In this document: positions 49,082 to 59,370 of the stretch, in pieces
How positions within the stretch are numbered: the first letter of the stretch is position 1
Layout of the letters: every line of letters begins with the position of its first letter
From: Myrica gale
Lineage: Eukaryota > Streptophyta > Magnoliopsida > Fagales > Myricaceae
Reading direction: 5' to 3'
Length of the DNA: 64,000 bases
Assembly (NCBI GenBank): GCA_963930655.1
Contig: OZ005618.1
Coordinates: 4,858,001-4,922,000, forward strand
Notes under the pieces: generated by a model
Database searches by the model: none
What the model saw: only the letters and a program-made list of their open reading frames with translations
Told to the model about the DNA's origin: nothing
Position numbers and translations under genes: made by a program

Positions 49082-49460
49082 CTTTCTTTTCCATTTCTTA
49101 CAACATGAAAAACACATGCACGAGGGGAAAGACAGGAAAAAGAATACTATAGATGTTTTTACCAAAATGGCACACAAGCACTCATAATTCCTCTAGGCTC
49201 TAGCTAGGCTCATCTCAAACTTGGGCTGCTTCATCATTCAGGAGAGAGAAGAAATCGTGACCAAAATATATAGGATGAATTTCACTTGATCAGTATTGAA
49301 CAACTATTTGTTGCTTTCCCCACCCAAGAGATTACAATCACCTGTCATGCCCATGGGGACATTATATTTGGTAGAATTTGTCACCATATGCGACATTTTA
49401 ATTGCTTCAAGCTGGACTGAAGGGAAAGGAATAACGAGCTAGCATGGTCAGTGCCAGAAT
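49082..49460. repeat. Relic of the P450 upstream duplication block (third copy)
   Basis: Matches 52695-53245 in order with gaps: ATGAAAAACACA, GGCACACAAGCACTCAT, TTGGGCTGCTTCATCATTCA, GATGAATTTCACTT, GTTGCTTTCCCC, ACATTATATTTGGTAGAATT and GTGCCAGAATTT. The match stops where the next repeat begins (49472). No P450 exon accompanies it. It implies an older, third unit of the array, since deleted or displaced. Confidence 0.8.
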
Positions 49461-49471
49461 TTAAAAATAAT

Positions 49472-49732
49472 GGATTAATTATACTTGGAAACCAAGTGAT
49501 TTGGAGATCTTGAAACTTTACACCTTTTTCTTTTAATCATGAGACATTTCACACAAGTGGTTTGGTGGTTTAGACATTTTGCACCTTTGTCAACTTATCC
49601 GTCATTTCGAACGGAAAAATAAACCACGTGCAGAATACATGGGGGAAAGTGTCTCAAAAATAAAATAACGAGGTGTAAAGTGTCATACCCCCAAACTATA
49701 TGGGTGCAAAATGTAACTAATCATTTTTAAAT
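49472..49732. mobile_element. Probable Mutator-type MITE related to 38461-38964
   Basis: The arms hold GGATTAATTATACTTGG at left and ATGGGTGCAAAATGTAACTAATC at right, with TGAGACATTT/TGTCTCAAAAATAAAATAA words as in the 38.5-kb element. The target duplication is not clear. Confidence 0.55.
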
Positions 49733-50575
49733 ATCGGGACAAAATAGGCAAGTGAGCCACGTATATAAAAAATGACTGACTTTTCATTTTGAAATAACGG
49801 ATAAATACACGGCACGATGCAAATCGAAAAAAGTACAAACCACGTGAGTGAAAGAAGTACCGCGTCTGTGTACTAAAATTTTAGGCCTACTAAAATTTTA
49901 ACACAATATAAAATTACAATATAAAATCTCTCTTCCCATCACATCATTATTTTTCACTATAATAAATATTAAAAATCATCTCTCTTCACTTTTTTCACAC
50001 AATCTAATACCCTAAAATTTTAACACTCAAAATGTGAGTACAAACTGTATTTAACTCCAAAATAATTTTGATTGTCATGATTCCCCTAAAGAGATTTATG
50101 TTATCAATCATGATGTTTATAATTTGTTTGAATATTCTAACAGAAAATTTGATAGGTGATGCAAATTTTTAGACCAATCAAAATGATTTCTTTACCTTAG
50201 TTTTAGAATAGTTACCTATTACTAGTGAACTATTTCTCCTCTTTGATCCTCCAATTTACAATCCAAGAGTAGTGCAAAGGGTAGGGTATTCTTTATGAAT
50301 GTATGCTTTTTTTCCTCAAAACATGAAACTGAAAACTTTTCAATTGAGTTCAATGAGGCAACAACTCTTCTTAGTTTTTATTCAAATTATAAAAAAAAAA
50401 CATTTAATAACTTATGACTCGAGCACATTAATCACAATACATGTGCGGTTCACAAATTCCCAACGCGACACCAAAACTTTATTGATTAGAAAAAATGCAC
50501 AGGCTTCTGGTCTCATATGGGACTCTTTTCTCAATATTATGCCAATTTTTTTTCTCTCTCGTCTTTAGTTAGATT
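49733..50575. other. AT-rich intergenic DNA
   Basis: About 49890-50040 has MITE-family words (TAAAATTTTAACAC, TTTTTCAC, CTAATACCCTAAAATTTT). No gene is supported. Confidence 0.4.
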
Positions 50576-50590
50576 GACTTCCTCGGACTG

Positions 50591-51826
50591 TGGTTTTTGA
50601 ATCTAATATGTTGGTTTTCATATTTTTTTTCAGGATTTTAAGTATATTTACAAATTTACCACCGAACATATTCAGAATTCAAACACAAACACCAATACAT
50701 TTTACACAATCTCCAGCAATTTTTTAATTTTTTATTCAACATAAATTTTCTCTCTATACTTTTTCACATATCTCCAATACTTTTTATTAAATAATTACAT
50801 CAAATCATTTCTCTTGCCACTTTACACAAACACCAATAAAACACTATTCAACATAAAAATTCACAACTTCTTTAAAATCCTACATTTTTACTCAAAACGA
50901 ACATAACAAATTCATCTTTAGAGAGTAGTGCTCTGCCTTCTCTCTAGAGATTTTTCAACAACCTAGCTTAATTTTTTTTCCGGTAGCACCGGTAGGAGGA
51001 GCATCTCACCTCCGCTCCTCCCACCCCCCATCCCTCCAAGAATCTCTTCTCCTTCCTTCCTCTGGCCTGCGTTTGTTGTTCTCACCTTTGTTTTTTTTGT
51101 TAGTTATTTTGGTATTTAGATCTAGGCGTTTTGGTTCCTTTTTGGTGGACACCGCTCATCTAGTTGTCTTCTCCACCACTAGGCGAGCTTAGTCGTTTCG
51201 GTCACAATCAATTTGGTCGGCGCGTTCTAGTCCACGCGCCACACTTTGTTCTTCATTTTTAGGCCTCTGTCGGTTGTCTCTGAAAGCCACGCGCCACTTA
51301 GATGGCTTCCCCTGCCTCTGGCGAACCTAACGCCTCCGAGTTGCTGACTTTCCGGCCGCACGTGGGGCCCACGCGCCGTTTGCGGCTGCTGCGCTTGGGG
51401 CCCACGCGCCTCTTGTCATTGCCACGCGTTTCCCCACTCTGCCGGTGTTTTTGGCTCTTTAGGGCTTTCTTGGTGGTGCTTTGGTTCTGGCGTGGTGTTT
51501 TTGTCCTTTGTTGTGTGGTTTTTTGTTTTTGGCCTATGTGTTGGCTTTTGTTTTTTTTTTTTTAGTATGGTTGTTTCCAGCTCCTTGGTGGGCTTTGCTG
51601 ATTCTTTGTGAATCTTTTTCAGCCCTCCATTGGGGATTTGTGGTGCCCAAGTTGTCTGCGCTTTCACTACTAGCTCCTCTAGATTTTCTTGGTTTTTCTG
51701 ATCCTTTTTTGAATTCCTGCTGGTATTATTTTACAATCTAATTGTAGTTTGACCTTATTTAGAATGTTTTTTTGTATGGTTACACTATTATAATGAAAGC
51801 CTAAACGTATTATTGAGGGAAAAAAA
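50591..51826 (+). mobile_element. Retroposon of 1.24 kb with 15-bp target duplication, type uncertain
   Basis: GACTTCCTCGGACTG occurs at 50576-50590 and again at 51827-51841, exactly flanking the insert. The 3' end is GAGGGAAAAAAA, an A-rich tail, and the preceding TTTTTGTATGG and CACTATTATAATGAAAGCC resemble LINE 3' ends. Target duplications of this length plus an A-tail indicate target-primed reverse transcription. The 5' part (50650-50910) is AT-rich and MITE-like. The middle (51150-51450) is GC-rich with several CCACGCGCC copies. An 87-codon ORF (51302-51565) has no known domain and there is no reverse transcriptase. It could be a truncated or rearranged LINE, or a retroposed transcript. 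Confidence 0.75.
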
Positions 51827-51901
51827 GACTTCCTCGGACTGCTCAATATAATTGCATTTGTCGTTGTTGTTCGGGTGCATTCAATTTAATGCTAAAGTCA
51901 C

Positions 51902-52018
51902 ACCACTGAGCGTTAGCTCAAGTGGTACCTCCTCCTAACTTGATACCTCCTCCCCTTTGGGAGGTAAGCTCCGGGGTCGAAGCCCCTTTCTGCAGGCTAT
52001 CCACTGGCCTAAAAAATG
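51902..52018 (+). mobile_element. tRNA-derived SINE
   Basis: Box A-like TTAGCTCAAGTGGTA and box B-like GGGGTCGAAGCCCC are spaced as in an internal pol III promoter. The A-rich end is CCTAAAAAATG. Flanks TAATGCTAAAGTCAC (51887-51901) and TAATGCAAAGTCAC (52019-52032) are a target duplication differing by one base. The length is 117 bp. Confidence 0.85.
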
Positions 52019-52032
52019 TAATGCAAAGTCAC

Positions 52033-52480
52033 GCTTTGCGGCCAGGACGGCTATAGAACGGCTACGCCACAAAAAAATTGCATTGCAACAAGTAAAGATA
52101 TGTCGTCGAACAGAAAAGGTCATCCAGGTAATGAGTAAGGATGGTACCGGAAAAGATGAACCAGTTCTCATTAGGTATTCATGGGAATATTTTTTTTCGG
52201 GTTTAATATGTTAGTTTCTTTCATCATATTTTTTTGCCCTAATAAGTACATAAAATAATTTTTCACTAAAATTTTTAAAAGATTTTTCTATTATTTATCA
52301 TAAATTAACAATACATTTATTTAAAATCTAGATTCTAAAATTAACTTTCAATCAAATTTTATATGTTATACTTTATTTTGAATATTATTTTTTATTTATT
52401 TTTAAATCGGAACTAACTTTTTTCATAATTTCACAAAAATTTTCAATTTTAAAAATTATCAAAAATAACTTCCAATTTTT
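52033..52480. other. AT-rich DNA before the P450 array
   Basis: A short foldback (GCGGCCAGGACGGC and ACGGCTACGCC, flanked by AATGCAAA and TTGCATT) is at 52021-52085. The remainder is AT-rich with no gene. Confidence 0.4.
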
Positions 52481-52489
52481 ATTTCCATA

Positions 52490-53330
52490 TATTCCAGAAT
52501 TGCAGAATTTGACCAGTGAAACAGAAAATTAACTCTCGCCGAAATTTTTGCCCACTCTCGGTGAAGAATCTTTTGTGGTAACAAGACAAATGGCGACGCA
52601 CAACGTAGGACTCGACTTTTCAAAAGCCAATCCGCACACTGCAAAAGTAAGATTGATGGTGATTGCTGGGATCCTGGGAACCTTAAATTCCTACCGCATG
52701 AAAAAACACAAACACGGGGGGAAGGACAGAGAAAAAGAGTACTATAGAATAGTAAACATGTTTCTACAAAAATGGCACACAAGCACTCATTCCTCTAGGC
52801 CTAGCCCTGTCAACCTTGGGCTGCTTCATCATTCAAAAGAAAGACGAAATCGCGACCAGAATACGATGAATTTCACTTTAGTACTGAACAGCTGTATGTT
52901 GCTTTCCCCCTCCCAAGACAAACAAGCATGGAAGGGGAGGAGAGAATTAAGGAACTTGGAGGAGGTTAATACTTCTAACCGAAAATAGTCGTCCAATGGG
53001 TTCGTTGCGCAAAAGGTTACTGTTTACTCGAACTCGCAAGCTGCTGGGGCTGAAGATAGACGTCCTCAATAATGGAGTACTGGACCACCAATCAAAAAGT
53101 GACAAGACGTTGGGTCGCAGGTTCAGATTACCATCACCTGTCACGCCGCCCATGGGGACATTTATTTGGTAGAATTCGTCACCATCTGCGACATTAGCTT
53201 CAAGCTGGACAGGAGGGAAAGGAATAGCTAGCGTGGTCTGTGCCAGAATTTCGTACGGTGTCAAATCCGTGGCATGTAACACGTGTGAAGGGAGCATGGA
53301 TGACTTCCACAACTTTCCTACTTCAGCTGC
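52490..53330. repeat. Duplicated upstream block of the first P450 unit
   Basis: It matches 57217-57365 plus 57566-57650 and 58587-59060 of the second unit, and the relic at 49082-49460. It contains an open minus-strand frame of 121 codons (53312-52947) that is broken in the second unit, so coding is doubtful. It includes the empty site (52700-52713) for the SINE found in the second unit. Confidence 0.85.
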
Positions 53331-54104
53331 TTATCACATTAATTTTCCTCGTGTGGAAATTAGCTAGGCTATTGCTTGGGTGAGATCTGTCCGAACCCAT
53401 TATTGCACGTAGGAAAGCGTCAAGAGATATTGATCTCTAGTTACCTAAAATAAAAGTTGAAATCATGAGTTATAAATATGCAAATTTGCTGTTAAACGAA
53501 TAAAGGTCAGTTTGATCATTAATCTTGTTATCAGGGATCCCTTCCTCGATGGATCCTGGCGAGGGAGTTTGTAATTATACCAGAGTTTCTTTGCTTTTTT
53601 TTCTTTCTTTTTAATGAATCATAATTGTTGTAGCTAGACGCCTGCTGGTTTTAGTTGCTATATCTGCATGCATGCTGAACCTTCAGGTACGAAGTAGGGA
53701 TCGAAATGTATTCACTGGACTCGTGAAATTTAATCAAGAGAATGCAATTTAAGTTATCTCCTAATTTGTCCTATGCTGAAGAAAAAGCTTTGATTTTTCC
53801 AAGGTTTCTTCAGTTTTAGAAGATTAACTAGTTAACTTTGCAATTACTAAATGAAATTTGTTGAAATTCCACAATACTGCTCCACGCGAACGCTTTTAGA
53901 ACAGGTTTGTTGGGTACGATGTCGAATGTCATAAAAGACTTGAGTAACGCTCTCTTGACACTAATTAGTTTTAAGAGGAATGACGACTCAACGGTCGTCA
54001 AAATTAATTAACCACAATTGTTCATCTTGACAAAAGGACCTATGCCAGTACTATAAAAAGGGCATCTTGACTTGTGAGAAAAATTTTAGACGATCTTAGA
54101 GTGT

Positions 54105-54310
54105 CAAAGTGTTAGCCTAATGGTTGGCAAGTCCCCTCTATATGCTCGACTTACCAAATTGAAGTCACGTGGGCATAAAGTTGATGCTCTTACCACAAAA
54201 TTAGTCTCAGACTTACCGCAGACAAGGTTGCGCGGCTAGATCTGTGCGCACCATCCTACCTTGCGGGGCAAGCCTAAACCAGCAAGATAGCTGCCCTACT
54301 AGTTTAGACT
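54105..54310 (+). mobile_element. SINE-like repeat in the P450-1 upstream region
   Basis: Box A-like TTAGCCTAATGGTTGGCAAG and a degenerate box B (AAATTGAAGTC) are followed by GCGCACCATCCTACCTTGCG, AACCAGCAAGATAGCTGCCC and TAGTTTAGAC. A homologue lies at the same place in the second unit (about 61585-61790), so the insertion predates the tandem duplication. The end resembles the tandem repeats at 11 kb. Confidence 0.65.
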
Positions 54311-54414
54311 TTTATTTTATTTTTTGAAAAAAAAGTTATGATGAATGCATTAAATGTGAGAAGCGTATCATTTTCAGCTGAAAGACATCTGGCTCGAAAA
54401 GGACAAATGGTTTG

Positions 54415-54424
54415 TACTATAAAT
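54415..54424 (+). promoter_or_regulatory. TATA box of P450-1
   Basis: TACTATAAAT lies about 105 bp before the ATG at 54524. The same sequence occurs at the matching place before P450-2. Upstream of it, CATTTTCAGCTGAAAG is shared by both promoters. Confidence 0.75.
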
Positions 54425-54523
54425 TTCACCTCAAGTACTCTTCCATAGAATATTAGGATCCCACAATTGCGCAGAAGAAAAAAAAAAAGATTAGCATCCC
54501 ACAATATCCCGATTGTGATCGCC

Positions 54524-56900
54524 ATGGCACTAATTTTAGAGCTTTTAGCTTTGCTGGCAGTCTGCTGTGTCTTGAAGCTGATTGCCTCACGTAACATGAA
54601 GCGTGGAACCAAACCCATTGGAGTCCCTGAACCATCCGGGGCGTTGCCCATCATAGGTCACCTCCATCTTCTAGGAGACGGCCAAGACCCAGTTGCTCTT
54701 ACTCTTGGGGCCATTGCCGATAAGCACGGCTCATTCTTCTCACTCAGGCTCGGTCACAAACGACTCTTGGTGGTGAGTAGCTGGGAGATGGCAAAAGAAT
54801 TCTTATCTACCAATGACAGAATCTTTGCCACGAGGGCCCGTATTACAGCAGGAAAATACATTGGCTATAACAATGCTATTTTCGCTCTTGCTCCTCATGG
54901 ACAATACTGGCGTGATATGAGAAAGATGGCCGTTCTCGAGCTTCTATCAACCCGTCCACTTGAAACGCAAAAGCATGTCCGAGCCTCAGAAGTGGAGTCA
55001 CTGATTAAAGATTTGTACTCGCTGTCCAAAAACAACAAGGTGGTGACCATCAGTCAGTTGTTTGAGCACATGGCTTTCAATATCATCCTCAGGCTGCTTG
55101 TCGGAAAGCGATTTTCCTCAAGCGAATATGGAGAGAAAACCAGTGAGGGGTGTCGTATTAGAAGCGGCATAAAAGAGGCTTTGCATCTCTTTGGCGTTTT
55201 TGTCATGTCGGATGCCGTTCCATATCTTGGGTGGATGGACTTCCAAGGGCATGTAAATTCCATGAAGAGAACTGCTAAGAAACTCGACTCGGTGCTCGAT
55301 ATTTGGCTAAATGAACATCTCCAACAAAAATCAGAGAGTAAGATTAGCGAGGGTGAAACTGATTTCATGGATGCGATGCTATCAACCCTTTCAGAGGATG
55401 CTGTCATTTCGGGCCATACACGCGATAACATTATCAAGGCAACAACAATGGTATGCTGTCTCACGCTTCTCGTAATCATCATATAGCACTTAAGTCCTCG
55501 AAACCTACAGGATTGTTAATCTTTTTTTTAATCATAACAATTTCATTCACTAAAAAAGATTTAGACCTCGGTCACGTGGTCTAAAGGGTAGCCAAACATT
55601 CTATGTCATATAAGAGACCACATCTCACGTGGGCGTGGGTGCGTGCAAAACCTTACACACAAATCGGTCAGCTCCGTTGATGTCGAGCCCGCCCATGCGG
55701 GTTGTGTCTATCAAAGTCCTTTATAATCTTCGAGATCTACACTTCACCTTTGCCGGAAAAAGGTCCCAAAAATTGACTTGTAAGAGAGTTTTATTCTTAG
55801 CTACAGCGACAAAAAAATACCCTGAGCCTTAGGGCATGTTCGTTTAGGAAGAATCCTCAGGATTTTTTGAATCCTCAGGATTCTACAACCAAACATAATT
55901 TTTCACACCACATAAATATAACTACAACACGCATACCAATAAAGTTAACATCACATAAAAATTCTTAAAACACAAAAAATCCTCACAATACACCTTAACC
56001 GAACACACTCTTAGCTGGTACCAAATAGTAACTTATCTAATGAGATTTATACTTCGAAATATACTTAATTCAACTACAATCCCCTTGCAGCTTAAGGCGA
56101 AGGAATACCACATCCAAAAACAGACAGAACTATCAAAAACAAAATAAAGGAACCAAAGTACCTAAAGTAAAGGATCGTCTTAATTCATTTGAGAATGGTT
56201 ATTATTGGTGATTATAATGTGGGAGTCGTAAATGACCATTAACTTGCAACCCTTTTCTTTTTGGCAGATTCTCATCCTAACAGGCGCAGGAAGCACATCT
56301 GTTACTCTAACATGGGCAATCTCTTTACTCTTAAACAATCCAAGTGCTCTAAAGGCTGCCCAAAAAGAGCTAGACATCCAGGTAGGGAAAGATAAATGGC
56401 CACAAGAATCTGACATCAAGAACTTAAACTATCTACAGGCCATTGTGAAGGAAACCATGCGCCTATACCCACCTGGTCCCGTCACAGGGTTGCGTGAGGC
56501 CATGGAAGACTGCACCATTGGGGGCTATCATGTCTCAAAGGGCACTCAGTTGATCATTAACTTATGGAAGCTGCAACGAGACCCGCGGGTATGGTCCAAC
56601 CCAACTGAATTCCAACCGGAGAGGTTTATGACAACCCATGCAGACATTAATGTTTGGGGCCAAAATTTCGAGTATATTCCGTTTAGTTCTGGTAGAAGGT
56701 CATGCCCCGGAATAACTTTCGGCTTGCAAGTGGTTCACTTGGCACTAGCTCGTGTGCTTCAAGGGTTCGATATCGCAACCGTGGGAGGTAGGAAGGTGGA
56801 CATGCGTGAAGGATTGGGACTTTCCTTACCCAAGGCAGATACACTTGAAGTTGTGCTCAAGCCCCGGCTTCCAATAGAGCTCTATAATCAATTGCTTTGA
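54524..56900 (+). CDS. CYP82: Cytochrome P450, CYP82 family (first copy, complete)
   Basis: Exons 54524-55450 (309 codons) and 56268-56900 join in phase 0 to 519 residues. The start is the ATG in GCCATGGCACTA, giving a hydrophobic anchor (MALILELLALLAVCCVLKLI) for the endoplasmic reticulum; the longer upstream frame uses no ATG. A proline-rich hinge GVPEPSGALPIIGHL follows. Exon 2 has the K-helix ETMR (371-374), PERF (426-429) and the heme signature FSSGRRSCPG with Cys455. The I-helix reads TGAGSTSVTLTW, so the usual acidic residue of the (A/G)GxDT motif is Gly317. From memory, a Gly here also occurs in CYP82G1-type homoterpene synthases, which this protein resembles in the C-terminal half. 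CYP82 enzymes oxidise specialised metabolites; the substrate is unknown. A poly(A) signal AATAAA lies at 56965-56970. Confidence 0.96.
55451..56267 (+). other. Intron of P450-1
   Basis: Phase-0 GT-AG intron of 817 bp at the position conserved in CYP82 genes. It holds a MITE (55832-56010). A SINE-like stretch (about 55566-55760, with GTGGTCTAAAGGGTAGCC and GTCGAGCCCG) is also present in the second copy's intron. Confidence 0.9.
55832..56010. mobile_element. Tourist-like MITE in the P450-1 intron
   Basis: TTA flanks both ends (55829-55831 and 56011-56013). The second P450 intron has the uninterrupted site GAGGCTTAGCTGG. The ends are GGGCATGTTCGTTTAGG and, reverse-complemented, GAGTGTGTTCGGTTAAGG. 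The same family sits upstream of GTP cyclohydrolase I. The paralogous empty site makes the boundaries certain. Confidence 0.93.
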
Positions 56901-57216
56901 AGCAAGTACTTGAACCAAGGGTTACTATGTGAGATGTAATTCACAATATCCAATGTATAATGTCAATAAAAATTGCCTTATACTTCAGGCAATTGCCTTG
57001 ATGTTTTTTGAACTGAATTTTTGGAAGTTTTTTATGTTATTCATATAAATTAACAATAAATTTCATATGTTATATACTATTTTTTTTTTAGAAAAATCGG
57101 AACTACAAATTTCCATAATTTCGCTGGAATTTTCCGTTTCTGTTTTAATTCTAAAAATTGTCGAAATTGACTCCCTATTTTAGTTTCCATATATTTTTGA
57201 GAAGTGAAGCAGAAAT

Positions 57217-57365
57217 CACTCTCGGTGAAGAATCTTTTGTCGTAACAAGACAAATGGCTACACACAGTGTAGGACTTGACTTTTCAAAAGCCAGTCTGCA
57301 CTCCGCAACAGTAAGATTGATGGTGATTGCTGGGTTAAATTCCTACTTCATGAAAAAACACAAAC
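57217..57365. repeat. Start of the second P450 duplication unit
   Basis: Matches 52556-52713 (GGTGAAGAATCTTTTGT, AGTAAGATTGATGGTGATTG, ATGAAAAAACACAAAC). The match resumes after the SINE at 57566 and after further inserts at 58587. Confidence 0.9.
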
Positions 57366-57565
57366 TTTACCTCCAAGGGTTTGGTGTGCTGGTAAGGCTT
57401 CGGCTTGGGTTCTAACATGTCCCAAGTTCGAGCCCCAACATCCCCATTATCGCCCTTGACTTATCTGCTCCCTGGGTTGTGGGGTCAGTCCAGTGGGCCG
57501 GGGTTTGTACTTCAGGGTTGGGCCAAAAGGGTCCAGCTTTGGAGAATTTTCTCGTCATCAAAAAA
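57366..57565 (+). mobile_element. tRNA-derived SINE in the P450-2 upstream region
   Basis: Box A-like GGTTTGGTGTGCTGGTAAGG and box B-like AGTTCGAGCCCC are followed by an A-tail. The target duplication AAAAAACACAAAC lies at 57353-57365 and 57566-57578. The paralogous unit at 52701-52713 shows the site with only one copy of that sequence and no insert. Confidence 0.93.
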
Positions 57566-57677
57566 AAAAAACACAAACATGAGGGGAAAGAAAAGGCTAC
57601 ACACAGTGTAGTAAACATGTTTCTACAAAATTGGCGCACAAGCACCCATTCCCAGTGGCAGAAGCACTGGGGGCGCC

Positions 57678-57962
57678 CAGTGCTGGCTCAACCATTAGGC
57701 AACTTAGGCAGTTACCTAAGGGCCCACTCTAAGCAAGAGGCCACATAATTTAAAAAAAAATAAAAATAAAAAATTTTAAAAATCCCTTAAATACATGAAC
57801 AAATAAATTAAAAAAAAATGAGATTTAGGCACACTTGATTAGTAATTTTATATCTGAAAATTTATTTTTAAATAAAATTTTAAATATTTTTTTAAAAAAT
57901 TGATATAAAAGGCCTAATTTTTAGCATGGCCTTAGGCCTCATTTTTTATTAAGCCGGTTCTG
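57678..57962. mobile_element. Non-autonomous hAT element in the P450-2 upstream region
   Basis: Flanks GGGGCGCC (57670-57677) and GGGGCGCA (57963-57970) match at 7 of 8. The ends are CAGTGCTGGCTCAACC and, reverse-complemented, CAGAACCGGCTTAATA. Subterminal GGCCTTAGGCCT is shared with the larger element at 34998-35822. It is 285 bp long. Confidence 0.88.
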
Positions 57963-57970
57963 GGGGCGCA

Positions 57971-58586
57971 AGCATGGTATAAATTTAATAGTGATTTGTC
58001 AATTTTAGAAATTTAGACAATTGTTAACATTTCATAAAAACTCTTAAACTAATACATTGATTTAAATTTTTTCGTGGTAGAATCTCGACCTCTTGACTTA
58101 TATTATGCGATGGACTTACAAAAGTTTGGCATTAAACTCTTTAATTATGATTCCAATGCCTTCATATATACCCTTCTAAATACAATAAATTTGTAATTTT
58201 TTCTACCAAAATTTTAAATAACTAGTTCATTCACTTAGCAAGCTTCTTGGTAACTTGAATGTAAGCATTTGATTAGACAAAACCAACAACAAATCTCAAA
58301 TATTCAGGTGAAACTAAACTATTGAATAAACTTTGTCATGCTTATAGAATACTACGTCTTGAGGTGAAACTAAAATTTAAACTATTGAGTATAAACTAAA
58401 CTAAAAAAATTAAAAAAATTTACAAAAAAAATCCCGGTTTAACCTACACCGAGAAACCCGTTGCCGGTTAAATCGAGAATCGTCGATTTTTAAAAAAAAT
58501 TAAAACTACACCGATACTGATTAGGCCGGATACATAAAATTCGGTGCCGGTGCCACCGGAATTTTCCGATGATATCGTGCAGCCCT
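57971..58586. other. Inserted AT-rich sequence with a hAT-like right end
   Basis: This stretch is absent from the first unit. Its right end, reverse-complemented, reads TAGGGCTGCACGATATCATC next to CCGGT-rich subterminal sequence, a hAT-like end. The left end cannot be placed. Confidence 0.5.
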
Positions 58587-59345
58587 ATCCAAGACAACAA
58601 ACATGGAAGGGGTAGAGAGAATTAAGGAAGTTAAAAGGAGGTTAATACTTCTAACCGAAAATAGTCGTACAATGGGTTCGTTGCGCAAAAGGTTTTTTTT
58701 TTTTTTTTTCAAAAGGTTCCTGTTTACTCGAACTCATGACAAGCTGCTGGGACTGAAGATAGACGTCCTCAATAATGGAGTACTGGACCACCAATCAAGA
58801 AGTGACAAGACCTTGGGTCGCAGGTTCAGATTATCATCACCTGCATGTCACGCCCATTGGGACATTTATTTGGTAGAATTCGTCGCCATCTGCGACATTT
58901 GCTTCAAGCTGGACTGGAGGGAAAGGATAGCTATCGTGGTCTGGGCCAGAATTTCGTGCGGTGTCAAATCCGTGGCATGCAACACGGGCGAAGGGAGTAT
59001 GCCTTCCACAACTTTTCTACTTCAGCTGCTTATCACGTTTTCCTCGTGCGGTGGAAATTAGCTAGGATATTGATTGGGTGAGATCTCACGTACCGACAGC
59101 GTTGAGATATATCGATCTCTAGTTACCGAAAAAAAAGTTGAAATCATGAGTTATAAATATGCAAATTTCCTGTTAAACGAATAAAGATCAGCTCGATGGA
59201 TCCTGGCGAGGGAGTTTGTAATTATACCAGAGTTTCTTTGTATTTTTCCTTTATTTTTAATGAATCATAATTGTTGTAGCTAGATACCTGCTAGTTTTAG
59301 TTGCTATATCTGCATGCATGCTGAACCTGCAGGTACGAAGTAGGG
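58587..59345. repeat. Duplicated upstream block, second unit, continued
   Basis: Matches 52912-53700 (CATGGAAGGGG, AATAGTCGT, ATAGACGTCCTCAATAATGG, GATCCTGGCGAGGGAGTTTG). It carries an extra T run (about 18) at 58693-58710. A 152-codon plus-strand ORF (58603-59061) through it has no counterpart in frame in the first unit. Confidence 0.85.
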
Positions 59346-59370
59346 ATCAAAATTGATTCAGTGTGGACTT

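Noticed and set aside
51910..51995. tRNA-like boxes suggesting a tRNA gene
   Set aside because: Boxes A and B are present but no cloverleaf with an acceptor stem fits. The A-rich end and flanking duplication identify a SINE.
54304..54654. Minus-strand ORF of 116 codons over the P450 start, with a homologue at 62047-62385
   Set aside because: It is the antisense frame of conserved P450 coding sequence, so its conservation needs no other explanation.
58603..59061. 152-codon plus-strand ORF in the second P450 upstream block
   Set aside because: It includes a poly-T tract read as poly-Phe and has no matching frame in the first unit. Treated as chance.
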